A stretch of DNA of 64,000 nt, from assembly GCA_017521605.1 (NCBI GenBank), contig JAFXCD010000015.1, positions 1-64,000 on the forward strand, in the 5' to 3' direction. The stretch comes from Lachnospiraceae bacterium. GTDB lineage: Bacteria > Bacillota > Clostridia > Lachnospirales > Lachnospiraceae. Below, in pieces: positions 43,101 to 51,825 of the stretch. The notes under the pieces are model-generated. The model did no database searches and was not told the DNA's origin. It saw only the letters and a list, made by a program, of their open reading frames with translations. The first letter of the stretch is position 1. Each line of letters starts with the position of its first letter. The position numbers were made by a program, and so were the translations under genes.

Positions 43101-44503
43101 TTATAATCCCTAACAATACAATCCTCCCACTCCCCGTTTAACAACTCAAAAGAGGTTCCGGGGGCATAGCAGTGATTATCATGGCCGATATAACACTCTG
43201 TTTCCAGCACTACGGAGTAATACTCTCCTTCTTTCACGGCCACCTTGTGATTAAGGGGAATTGTATAATAGCCGGCATCCGGGAAACGGCCGGTTACAGT
43301 TTCCACCAGTTCTCCTGCTGTAGGGTTGGTATTGTCCGGAAGATTTTTATATACCTTGATGGTATAGTTATATGTGGAATCATCTTCCCTGTTCCTGTTC
43401 AAGAGAATAAATGTACCCACAGCACAGATTTCTTCATCCTGAGTTGCCCGGAATATATTTGCTGCTGCGCCGGTATAAGAAGCTCCCATGATGGAACCGT
43501 CATATTGATTATTGTAGTCATAGTTATTTTTGTCTTCAAAACGAAGACCAATTATATTCTCGATTCTTGAATAATCATAGGGAATCCAAAAGTATCCCTT
43601 TCTTCCATAGGTGGTTCCGTAGCTGTTTTTAATCAACCAGGCACCTTTGCCAAGAAAGCTGTCATCCCATCCTACAATGGTAACCATATGTGAGGTTCCT
43701 ACCCTTGTTGCCGGCGGAAGATAATAGTCATATGTATTATCCGGTAACTTAAAGTACGTAGGTTTATGAGTATCATGCTGATAGCTTAACAAGACTGCTC
43801 CATTTTCCATAATGAATTGTTTGATAGCATCCCTGTCCTTCAAGGAAAAATATCTGGCCTCCTGCAAATGTGCTTCTGACTGATATCGCATTTCCTCCGA
43901 AGGTGCACCACCATCCCATGGTACCATTTCCTCATTTACCGGACCGGACCAGGACATCAATTGGGAAATATACTCAAATGGATATGCACGTCCCCTTGAA
44001 GTCCAATTATCCCCTTGTGGCATTTCGGACCTATCTCCATACAGAGTATTATAGGGGTCTGCCTTATTTTCGCGTTTAACAAAATGTGCCAAATGCTTTT
44101 CAGCAAAATCAATATCTGAAGAAGCCCCATACTTTTTAATCATATTCGCTTCTGCAACAGCATTACTGGCAAAGCTCCAACAGTAATTGGTATCCTCCTG
44201 ATCCTTTACAGATGTAATATATCCCTCTTCCACAGAACTATATGCTGAAGGCAGAACCACATCTTCCCCCAAATCGCTTATAACTGTATCAATAAAGTTT
44301 TTTTCTTCATAGGCGTTACTATTTGAACTCAAATATAATCCCCCTAAGTTGGAATATGTTAAATACTCCGGAGTAATGATTGCTTCACTGTTTTCTCCGG
44401 TTGCCTGCACAGGAAGTGCAGGCAACTGAACAGTATTCAATATCATTAAACTCGCCAAAATTAAACACTTGATTTTATTTAAATTACTGCTTTGCTTTTT
44501 CAT
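40184..44503 (-). CDS. Sortase-anchored papain-like cysteine protease with Fn3 repeats
   Basis: A 1439-residue exported protein. Signal peptide 1-35. Residues about 80-310 are a C1A papain fold with intact catalytic residues: Q102 oxyanion, Cys108 in YCWSFA, His272 in TSHMVTIVGWDD, Asn293 in LIKNSYG. A lectin-like domain follows to about 470, then three or four fibronectin type III domains (SWDEVDDAVGYGIYYLQ, EWDEVEDASAYRVY, SWDSLEGATGYQVL). A Cys-rich block, a Pro-Thr-Glu repeat stalk (36-bp repeats), the shared module, a second stalk and SPQTGEN anchor end the protein. It acts at the cell surface; substrate unknown. ATG with AAGGAAGG upstream; 36 bases after the upstream gene. Confidence 0.92.
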   Translation of the reverse strand: MKKQSSNLNKIKCLILASLMILNTVQLPALPVQATGENSEAIITPEYLTYSNLGGLYLSSNSNAYEEKNFIDTVISDLGEDVVLPSAYSSVEEGYITSVKDQEDTNYCWSFASNAVAEANMIKKYGASSDIDFAEKHLAHFVKRENKADPYNTLYGDRSEMPQGDNWTSRGRAYPFEYISQLMSWSGPVNEEMVPWDGGAPSEEMRYQSEAHLQEARYFSLKDRDAIKQFIMENGAVLLSYQHDTHKPTYFKLPDNTYDYYLPPATRVGTSHMVTIVGWDDSFLGKGAWLIKNSYGTTYGRKGYFWIPYDYSRIENIIGLRFEDKNNYDYNNQYDGSIMGASYTGAAANIFRATQDEEICAVGTFILLNRNREDDSTYNYTIKVYKNLPDNTNPTAGELVETVTGRFPDAGYYTIPLNHKVAVKEGEYYSVVLETECYIGHDNHCYAPGTSFELLNGEWEDCIVRDYNCSIKAFNNISISAPKNLKVEYGKTSFTLSWDEVDDAVGYGIYYLQADGTEVKVIETKENSHIFSDVSLFPEPSHNIYVRAYYDKNIGPASKTIKVNTYPVHLSTVILLEKGNGFYLEWDEVEDASAYRVYMDGEPVLWTDKKHCTIDGLNAGQTYSFNISAITDSVESFLSNTVTQKAEGCLIPPNLKASMDGVNCILTWDGVTQEDATYRVDIYRENGEVYDSIDVSISAGEVNTYTVYGIYSPLKATVSYLRNEEEEAYRNQPCSHSEQIYLTDNTLQNFQVIADDGKISLSWDSLEGATGYQVLISNWTDGNEITNEVITETEYSVEGLINNKTYYYEVAPVIDSKVSYARGIARYIFVYSPEDLALPEVTEPCYYGMLLSEIELSDTNWRWGYEAMLEIGDMWGYKVEYIPDPDIWFGMRLDVLPAIPKLEHEDYLEIPYGKALGDIPLDVTARSMEDGEEVEVPGTLQWAEPDRLLTPDESGEYEVVFIPENTMNYECVESKIWVNVTAKPNDIHMPGEEMILPYRYKNLADVPLAPNWKWQDGTDVQTELTPGTPVTATAVYTGDDAEFYTNNAVEVTVTRSACIHEGAVLQNRSTATCTEDGYTGDVICAVCGNIEEGDVISAYHSWGTGYEKNDEGHWTTCTECFTDSETEAHKYASNRDIACYACGYERELPEITLPPTDEPTNAPTEAPTSEPTNAPTEAPTSEPTSAPTEGPTSEPTGAPTEAPTSAPTEEPTEEPETSKNHITGIEVGEVSFAGDTMEFTAIGFNMDITPTDHARRYVPASWSVNPSGTWDSAPYVASFTIEKPGIYTLKVTFKEQEYLGGKWNDTGKTEVTSVEFNVKEKPVEPTAAPTATPTATPAAEPVETTSPTPTQAPANPTDAPTSAPEEAPVVTAAPSVTEAPTVTETPVPTATPEIATVSVDTEDNSPQTGENAMIWVWYSVILLVSGSLGGVLFFKRRRR
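40920..41027 (-). repeat. 36-bp tandem repeats in the protease stalk
   Basis: Three consecutive 36-bp units (40920-40955, 40956-40991, 40992-41027). The last two are identical and the first differs at a few bases; partial units flank them. Each unit encodes a 12-residue repeat of PTNAPTEAPTSE type. Confidence 0.92.
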
Positions 44504-44539
44504 TTTGTTCCTTCCTTAACCCATAGAGTATTCTAATCT

Positions 44540-47500
44540 CTATCTCTGTCTCCTCTTAAAGAAGAGTACTCCTCCTAAACTACCACTCACTATAAGTATC
44601 ACACTATACCATACCCATATCATAGCATTCTCACCTGTTTTGGGGCTATTATCTCCGATATCTACGGGCACTGTAATAATTTCCGGGGTTGCGGTTGGTG
44701 CAGGAGCTTCTGTCACTACCGGCGTTGCAGTTGTTTCCTGTGCCGGAGCTTGTGTTGGTCCTACTGCAGGTAATTGGGTAGGTGTTACTGTAGGTTCTGC
44801 CGTGGGGGCTTCTGTAGGCACTGATGTGGGGGCTGCCGTGGGGGCTGCAGTAGGTTCCTCTGTTGGCTCTACCGCCTTTTCCTTCACGGTAAATTCCACA
44901 CCGGTTACTTCAGTCTTACCTGTATCGTTCCACTTTTCATTTAAATATTCCTGCTCCTTAAAGGTAACGTACAAAGTATAAGTACCCGGCTTAGTTATAT
45001 TAAAGCTTGCTGTATAAGGTGCATGCTCCCATGTACCGGATGGATTTACCTTCCAGCTGGCAGGTACATAGCGAAGGGCATGCTCCACAGATACTATGTC
45101 CATACCATCGCCGATAGCGGTGAAACTAATGGTATTGCCCACATAAAATTCCTCACCAACTTTAATACCGATGATTGCATTTTCACCTGCATCCGGTGTT
45201 ACTACTGGCGCCGGTGTCTCGGTCGGTGCTACGGTTGGGGCTTCAGTGGGTGCCGTTGTAGGTGTTGCTGTTGGCTCTTGTGTTGGTGCTTCTGTCGGTA
45301 CCGCAGTTGCTTCTGCCGTTGGAGTAGGCGTGGGTACAAGCTTGTCTGTATAATTCATCTTCTCTATATGACCACATACTGTACAGGTGCATAAGGTATA
45401 TCCCTGTGCATCATAAGTAGGTGCAATAATCTCCTCCGTAAAATCATGAGCCGCCTTTAATTCCACATAGGACAAGGTGATTTTACAATTACTGCAAATA
45501 TAAGAATCATAACCATCTGTGGTACAGGTAGGCTTCACACGGATATATTCCGTAAAAGGATGTGTACAGGTTTCTTCCTTTTCCTCTCCCGGATTAATCT
45601 CTGTTACCATATCACGGTCAAATTCCTGATTAATGGTATAAGAAATCTTCTCAATCCATGCATCCGCAAAAAACATAATTCCCGGCAATGCATCCAAATT
45701 CTTGATAGAGAAAGCTCCCAGGGAAATCTTTCTTTCTGTCAGTTTCTTCGTAGTATCATTGGGTACATAGGAAGCACCAAAATCAAATACCACGAATATT
45801 TCTACTACATTCTGGGTGTAGCCGTAATTACACTCCACCTTCATACCCAGCACGGGAGTATTCAAATTTGTAGGATCATAGTTAACAATTGTGGTGTTAT
45901 CCTTGGTGGCTTCTTCATTCAAGCCATCAAAATACACATTACCGTTTACATTATTTCCTGACTTTCCGGTACCTACTGCAGAGATGTCTATGGAGGTTGC
46001 TTTATTCATTGTTCCCCTATCACAAGGCAACACACCTCCGTTATTATTGTTGGTACCGTGAATCTTGCCATTTTCGCTCTTCGCTATCTTGAAGCTACCT
46101 GCACGTAGTGCATAGCTGTTCTGCAACCCCGGTATCACCCCATAATAATAAGTGTCATCCTCTCCATAAATAATCGCCGGATATCCCCCCACCGGGTTAC
46201 TTCCCAGGGGTGCCGTAAAGTCTGCTGTAAAAGTGATATACTTATCTTTATGCTCCTCATCTGCAAACAGATAAACGGGAGGAAGGGTACTTAAGCCTTT
46301 ATTGTCATTGGGTTCGCTGTTCAAATAAGCGGTTTCTGAATAGAGTACTTGTTCCGTACCGTTAATTGGGTTATCTCCACCTGAAACAAAGCCAACCACC
46401 GGCTCCGTATAGGTTTCATTAAAGGGAGAAACAAATGCTGTTCTGTCCTTATAAGAGCTAACCACATCTTTGTCTTCTTTCGTCTGATTACCGCTCTTGT
46501 CCGTGATTACAAGCTGATCGTTGTTCACAAAATCATATTCATAAGTTGTCCATTCACCGCTTTGATTACCACCGGTATTTTCCAATTTATAACTCAAATC
46601 AAACTCAAGTGTTTTGCGGGGCTGTGCCTGTAAGTTCTTAGGTGTCCCCTCTTCTCCATAATAGTAAAGGGCCGAATCCTCACTTCCCCAAAGCCAAAGC
46701 AAGGTACCGGGAATCATAGCTTCTTTAAAGTTATCGGGGCTGTAGACATAGGTCTGTGTATCAGGTATGTACTTCTTACTTTTCGCCATAGTGGTCAAAT
46801 CAATCTGATTATTTCGGCAATTTTCTTTCACCAGAGTGTCCGCACATAATACTTGAACCATCTCCTTGGCATTTGCCGCACCACCGGTCAGGTTGCCGGC
46901 GATTCTTGCATTGGAAATAGAGGTGGCCGGCTTTCCTCCATTGTCATAAACTGAGGTACGTCCGTCAAAATTAAAGTATGTAGTATACTGACTGCTTCCG
47001 TCACTGAATACATTACCCACTATCTTTACCCCATCAGAAACATGCATACTTGTAATATTTCCTGCTCTGATTTCCGATGTCCATTTATCACGAGTCACAT
47101 TATCCGGACCAGACAGGTGATTGGTAACACTTGTGGTGGCATTATGAGTCAGATTATTGCCTGTGAATATGTCATTACATCCAAACTGAAAATTCCATAC
47201 ATAGTCCCATATATTGCCGGTATAGAGGGAATTGCCATCCCCATTAAAGCGGAAACCATTGGTCATCTGGGAGAATTCCACCCAGTTACCACGCATGGTG
47301 GACTGTACAAAATCTGTGTCTTTCAGGAAGTATGCATAAGTATATCCAATACCATAATCACACAAGCTTCCTGTGTAATAAGTATGTCTTAAAACAGAAG
47401 ACTCAAAAATACATCTGTTCATCAAACCGGAAGGATTATATTGGCTGTATCCACCTTCAACAATAGAATTCGTAAAGGTACATTCCTCAAAAACTGTTTC

Positions 47501-49735
47501 CATATATCCCATACGATAGTCCGTGAAAAGCATTTTATCAAAGCGCACCTGATAAAATGCTGTACCTGTACGTTCGATACACTTAAGACCCTGTCCAATA
47601 TTATTAGGGTTCATGTTAACGTTTAAAAAGTATCCGCTTACCTTTCCGATATCATCCTTATCCTGTACAAAAGCTCCGGTCTTGACCAATGTAGCGTCCT
47701 GTACATTCAAACAGAATCCTCCTGCCAGTTGCTCTTTATTCTGACTTTCCTTTCCACCATTGCCTACTACACGATAGGTTTTTCCACCACGAAGCAAAAT
47801 AGGGGTAGTTATATTATAGGTTCCTTCTACCACCAGAACATCTCCCGTTTCTGCAATGGTATCAAAAGCCTTTTGAATATTCATACTGTCACTGACACCA
47901 TCGTCTGCAGTGGCACCAAAATCAGACAGGTATACTACATTTCTGCCTGTCTTGATATCATTATAGTATTGCTGTGCTACCATATTGTTAAGGGTCGCTT
48001 CATCCGCACCCACCTTACTTGCCAAAGCCTTATAGCCTAGTGTCTCGTTGTTGTCCGGATCAAAGAAGCAGGACATATCAATCTTAATACATCCATCCGG
48101 ACTATAGTAAATACATGCTTCCTTAGAGGTTTTCTTGGAAAGGAAATACTTGGTGTCCCACTCAGATTTCAAGCCATTATTCTTTAGATTGATATTGTCT
48201 CTGAATATATCATCCTTCTGATAAGATCCTATTTCATAAGCATTATCCAGTATTTGGGTTCCGGTGCTACCTTTATCTCTTCCGGCATTGTTCATATAGC
48301 CGAATCGGAACATCTCCGTATCTGTCATATCCGCTTCTTCAAATTTACACTGGGTAATGGTAGTACCACCGGCTAAGTCAATAACATAGGCTTTATTATC
48401 TGCTTGCACTTTATTAAATGACTTTCCACTAATATTATCATTGTGGTCATAGGAAAGAGCGTGAATAACATAGGCATTTTCACCTGTATTTTCAGAAGTG
48501 TATGGTGTATAACCCAATCTTTCGAAGAATGAAGCAATATCCTTATAGGTATTGTTCTTAAATAAGCATTGAGAAACTGGATTTGTGGAATCACCTGCCG
48601 TAAAAAACTCAATACCGTAAACATGGTCATAAGTATTATTGGTATAGGCTACACCGTAAGTATCGGACTCACCCTTCCCATAGAAAAAGTTCTCGATATA
48701 ATTGTTATTGATAGTAGTTAAATTAGGGCCGATACCGGTGGTAAACAGAGGTAAATCCATATGCTTGTCCACATCCTCCTTGGGATTAGTATCCCGAAGA
48801 ATGGCTGTACCCATGAAGTAATTGTCATAAATAAAGCAATCAATAAAGTGTAAACCCTGCAAAGCCACGATACAGGGACCAAAAGTGTTTTTCTGAATAC
48901 GGGAACACATATGTCCCTTTACACCTGACAAGGGAGATGCAAAACCGGAAATCGTACAGTTCTTAATGGTTGACCAGGATATGTTCATTCCCTGAAAACA
49001 GTTATAGTCTTCTACCGGGTCGATTCTTAAATCCAATGTGTTACCATGAATTTCCGCAGCGGACTTTTGGGGTTCAAAGCTTTCATGGGCTCCCTTTGCT
49101 ACAAAAGTAATATCAGTGATACTGACACCCTGATAATAGGTATTGCTTGTTGCTGCTTTGAACAAAGCTCCCTCTGCATTTTTATCACAAACAAATACAG
49201 TCTTTCCATATACACCATTTAGGCTAAACTGACCCCATACCTTCAGGGCTCCTGCAAAGTAATATACACCTTCCTCAATGCGGATTTCATAAGACTCCCT
49301 ACCGGCAGCATTATTATTTGCCTCTTGATCAATAGCATAGGTTAACATATCCGTATAGTCATATCCTGGCTCATTACATCCCGGAAACATAAGACTTCCA
49401 TCTGTATTAGTCAGATTTTCATAATCAGAAGGGAATTTTTTGAACTTACTTCCTCTATATATTTCATTGTTGGTGTCATTTTCCTCGCAAGCCCCAACTT
49501 TGCCTACTGTACCATAGGTTATAACACCTTCATTAGGGTCGTAGTTGATAGAATATACCTTCTCGTCCTTCACCACGGCATCCATGGATGTATCATCTGC
49601 TGTACCCACTGGATACTCTATGGTATTATCCGGAAGCATTACACTTGCGGAAACTCCCAGAGACATATTGGCAAGCAAAATTGCCACCAAAATCATGTAT
49701 GTCAGACATTTCATAATTCTACGATTCTTTTTCAT
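44540..49735 (-). CDS. Giant sortase-anchored beta-helix surface protein, paralog of the gene at 34755
   Basis: A 1731-residue exported protein. Signal peptide about 1-33 (LTYMILVAILLANMSLGVSA). It aligns in order with the gene at 34755: NYDPNEGVITYG near the start, first beta-helix, then LSDFGATADDGVSDSMNIQK of the pectate-lyase-3 type and RGGKTYRVVG. A Cys-rich repeat pair (CSNCKITLSY, CTCTVCGHIE), Pro/Thr stalk, shared module (DNA 44880-45175) and SPKTGEN anchor follow. ATG 49735 has GGAG 8 bases upstream; the in-frame ATG 6 codons earlier lacks a ribosome site. First gene of the operon; the divergent LytTR regulator faces it. Confidence 0.85.
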   Translation of the reverse strand: MKKNRRIMKCLTYMILVAILLANMSLGVSASVMLPDNTIEYPVGTADDTSMDAVVKDEKVYSINYDPNEGVITYGTVGKVGACEENDTNNEIYRGSKFKKFPSDYENLTNTDGSLMFPGCNEPGYDYTDMLTYAIDQEANNNAAGRESYEIRIEEGVYYFAGALKVWGQFSLNGVYGKTVFVCDKNAEGALFKAATSNTYYQGVSITDITFVAKGAHESFEPQKSAAEIHGNTLDLRIDPVEDYNCFQGMNISWSTIKNCTISGFASPLSGVKGHMCSRIQKNTFGPCIVALQGLHFIDCFIYDNYFMGTAILRDTNPKEDVDKHMDLPLFTTGIGPNLTTINNNYIENFFYGKGESDTYGVAYTNNTYDHVYGIEFFTAGDSTNPVSQCLFKNNTYKDIASFFERLGYTPYTSENTGENAYVIHALSYDHNDNISGKSFNKVQADNKAYVIDLAGGTTITQCKFEEADMTDTEMFRFGYMNNAGRDKGSTGTQILDNAYEIGSYQKDDIFRDNINLKNNGLKSEWDTKYFLSKKTSKEACIYYSPDGCIKIDMSCFFDPDNNETLGYKALASKVGADEATLNNMVAQQYYNDIKTGRNVVYLSDFGATADDGVSDSMNIQKAFDTIAETGDVLVVEGTYNITTPILLRGGKTYRVVGNGGKESQNKEQLAGGFCLNVQDATLVKTGAFVQDKDDIGKVSGYFLNVNMNPNNIGQGLKCIERTGTAFYQVRFDKMLFTDYRMGYMETVFEECTFTNSIVEGGYSQYNPSGLMNRCIFESSVLRHTYYTGSLCDYGIGYTYAYFLKDTDFVQSTMRGNWVEFSQMTNGFRFNGDGNSLYTGNIWDYVWNFQFGCNDIFTGNNLTHNATTSVTNHLSGPDNVTRDKWTSEIRAGNITSMHVSDGVKIVGNVFSDGSSQYTTYFNFDGRTSVYDNGGKPATSISNARIAGNLTGGAANAKEMVQVLCADTLVKENCRNNQIDLTTMAKSKKYIPDTQTYVYSPDNFKEAMIPGTLLWLWGSEDSALYYYGEEGTPKNLQAQPRKTLEFDLSYKLENTGGNQSGEWTTYEYDFVNNDQLVITDKSGNQTKEDKDVVSSYKDRTAFVSPFNETYTEPVVGFVSGGDNPINGTEQVLYSETAYLNSEPNDNKGLSTLPPVYLFADEEHKDKYITFTADFTAPLGSNPVGGYPAIIYGEDDTYYYGVIPGLQNSYALRAGSFKIAKSENGKIHGTNNNNGGVLPCDRGTMNKATSIDISAVGTGKSGNNVNGNVYFDGLNEEATKDNTTIVNYDPTNLNTPVLGMKVECNYGYTQNVVEIFVVFDFGASYVPNDTTKKLTERKISLGAFSIKNLDALPGIMFFADAWIEKISYTINQEFDRDMVTEINPGEEKEETCTHPFTEYIRVKPTCTTDGYDSYICSNCKITLSYVELKAAHDFTEEIIAPTYDAQGYTLCTCTVCGHIEKMNYTDKLVPTPTPTAEATAVPTEAPTQEPTATPTTAPTEAPTVAPTETPAPVVTPDAGENAIIGIKVGEEFYVGNTISFTAIGDGMDIVSVEHALRYVPASWKVNPSGTWEHAPYTASFNITKPGTYTLYVTFKEQEYLNEKWNDTGKTEVTGVEFTVKEKAVEPTEEPTAAPTAAPTSVPTEAPTAEPTVTPTQLPAVGPTQAPAQETTATPVVTEAPAPTATPEIITVPVDIGDNSPKTGENAMIWVWYSVILIVSGSLGGVLFFKRRQR

Positions 49736-50063
49736 TTGTTTTCTCCTTTTCATAAGCAGAACACTCTATAAACAGGCAATATTCACGCCATTCTAAATAC
49801 TATCATCCATAATAACCATACACTAAATATAGTGATTACACAATCACCCTTGCACTAGATGTAGCATTATCAGTGCAACAAGCCTTTTGGCATGTATATC
49901 ATGCCGTTTTTAATACATAAAATCCCATTTCTTATTCTTTGAAATTCGCACATCGCATTCGGCATCTTGTACATATGTCATCAAACAAACAGTATTGACA
50001 ACATGCCATAAATACACTATAAAGGAATTAAGGAAACTTACATATAAAAAAGGAGAGGTGCCC
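49736..50063. promoter_or_regulatory. Divergent regulatory region between surface-protein operon and LytTR gene
   Basis: Three dyads lie between the operon and the regulator: CACTA-aata-TAGTG (49821-49834), TTGCACT-N15-AGTGCAA (49850-49878) and GGCATG-tatat-CATGCC (49889-49905), the last followed on the plus strand by GTTTTT. They are candidates for regulator binding or attenuation of the surface-protein transcript. The plus-strand promoter at 49995-50023 is within this region. No gene seen. Confidence 0.55.
49995..50023 (+). promoter_or_regulatory. Strong promoter of the LytTR regulator
   Basis: TTGACA (49995-50000), a 17-base spacer and TATAAA (50018-50023), 40 bases before the chosen start. 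Confidence 0.8.
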
Positions 50064-51779
50064 ATGAATCCGGTTAAGCGAATCTGCATTATTATGGCCA
50101 ATATTACAGAGGATTATCGTGACGAGTATATAGTTGGAATCGAAAAGCAAGCCAATAAGCTGGGGTATCATACTTTTATCTTTTCCATGCCCTTATTGGA
50201 TGAGATTCATACAAAAAAAGAAGAGGAAATTTATGATCTCATTGATTTTGACCAATATGATGGAATAGTGTTTTTTCAAAGCTCCTTCTCTGCACATAAA
50301 TCTTTGGGAAATATGTTAGAAAATTTTATCCATAAAAACTGCAGGAAACCGGTTATTGTATTGGGTGACTCACAGCTTTTTCCGGAAACCTATCAGCCTG
50401 ATAACCGTAATGGCATAGAAATCCTTACTGACCATGTTATTGAAGAACATGGATGTGAAACCCTTTACTTTTTGGGGGGAGAAGCAAACCAGCCTTCGGG
50501 AAATGATAAGGGGTTTATAAACTCTTTGGAGAAGCATGGTCTCCCCTGTACGGATGATAATTTAATATATGGCGGATACTGGATGGAATGTGGAGAAGCC
50601 CTTGCCAAGGATATTGCCTACAATCTGGTGGAAAAACCGGATGCCGTAATCTGTCAGGATGATACGGTTGCTTTCTTTTTTATCAAAGCGCTAATCAAGT
50701 ACGGTATCAGGGTACCTGAAGATATTATAGTTACAGGCTTTGACGCCAGAAGAGACTCTCGCAATAATATCCTGTCCATTACCACTTATCCAAGCAATGC
50801 AGAGTATCATGGCCGCCTAGTCATGGCACGTTTGCATACCCTGATTACCGGTTTTGTGGAGTCACAAATCACTCCACCCAAATGTAATATTATTACAGGT
50901 ATGAGCTGTGGTTGTGGAGACCGCAAACCCCAAGATATACGTCTTCAATTAGAGCTCCACGAAAAGCAGCGCATGTCTGAAATTTATTTTAAGAATAGTG
51001 AACTGGAGGAAAAACTTTGTAGCTGCATGGATTTTAAAGAACTCCACCCGGTTATTTTGCATTCCTCCTATCTGATACAGGACAAGGGCTTCCTCGCCTT
51101 TCATATCCGGGAAAACGAAACCACTTCCCGATGTATTTATGCCAGAAACCATGTGTGGGAAGACGAACCCATTCTTTTTAGCAGTCGGGATCTTTATCCT
51201 AGACATCTACTGAAGAATGAATCCAAGAATCTTCACATTCTGCCCATGACCTTTAACAATCAATTCATTGGTCATGCCGTAGTAGGATATGATGGTCCCA
51301 TAGTATATAACGATATAGTAAAACGCTATATTTCCCGACTGGCTATAGCTATTTCCTTAATTAATAACCGTAATCAGCTGGTAACCACTCTCCAACAGAC
51401 AACCGAGCCTGTTGAGGCGATTGCACCTGACACTTCGGTTTCACGTAATAACGAAACAATTTTTGTTCAAAAGGATAATAGTTTACATAAGGTTCCTCTG
51501 GAAAATATACTACTTTTTGAAACAGAAGGCCGTAAAACCATCGCTGTCATGAAATCCGGTCGTTATGAAATAAGAAGGACACTCTCTCAATTGGAAGAGC
51601 TGTATTCAAAAAAGAGCTTTTTACGTGTTTCCAAATCCACACTGGTGAATTTAACAAAGGTAATAAGTATCACGCCGGATGTGGATCGGACACTTTTGGC
51701 TACACTAACCGGAAAAGTAACCGTGCACGTTTCCAGAAAACACGCTAACGAATTTAAAGAAAGAGTTAATATTATATAA
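50064..51779 (+). CDS. Periplasmic-binding-like sensor fused to a LytTR DNA-binding domain
   Basis: A 571-residue cytoplasmic protein. Residues about 1-280 are a LacI/PBP1-type sugar-binding fold without a signal peptide or HTH (RICIIMANITEDYRDEYIVG, FLGGEANQPSGNDKGF, DAVICQDDTVAFFFIKALIK, EDIIVTGFDARRDSRNN). About 290-450 is a middle region that may be GAF-like. About 465-571 is LytTR: ENILLFETEGRKTIAVMKSG, RRTLSQLEELYSKKSFLRVS, then SKSTLVNLTKVI. Start ATG 50064 has AGGAGAGG upstream; an earlier in-frame start is inside the promoter leader. Pairing of a sugar sensor with LytTR is unusual. Divergent from the surface-protein operon, a plausible target; PFOR follows by 46 bases. Confidence 0.88.
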   Translation: MNPVKRICIIMANITEDYRDEYIVGIEKQANKLGYHTFIFSMPLLDEIHTKKEEEIYDLIDFDQYDGIVFFQSSFSAHKSLGNMLENFIHKNCRKPVIVLGDSQLFPETYQPDNRNGIEILTDHVIEEHGCETLYFLGGEANQPSGNDKGFINSLEKHGLPCTDDNLIYGGYWMECGEALAKDIAYNLVEKPDAVICQDDTVAFFFIKALIKYGIRVPEDIIVTGFDARRDSRNNILSITTYPSNAEYHGRLVMARLHTLITGFVESQITPPKCNIITGMSCGCGDRKPQDIRLQLELHEKQRMSEIYFKNSELEEKLCSCMDFKELHPVILHSSYLIQDKGFLAFHIRENETTSRCIYARNHVWEDEPILFSSRDLYPRHLLKNESKNLHILPMTFNNQFIGHAVVGYDGPIVYNDIVKRYISRLAIAISLINNRNQLVTTLQQTTEPVEAIAPDTSVSRNNETIFVQKDNSLHKVPLENILLFETEGRKTIAVMKSGRYEIRRTLSQLEELYSKKSFLRVSKSTLVNLTKVISITPDVDRTLLATLTGKVTVHVSRKHANEFKERVNII

Positions 51780-51825
51780 GAGATTTGGATAAACTATCCC
51801 AGAAGTACTTTTCAGGAGGTTTATC

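Noticed and set aside
34755..49735. Sortase gene partner
   Set aside because: The anchors SPETG, SPQTG and SPKTG imply a sortase, but none is encoded in this window.
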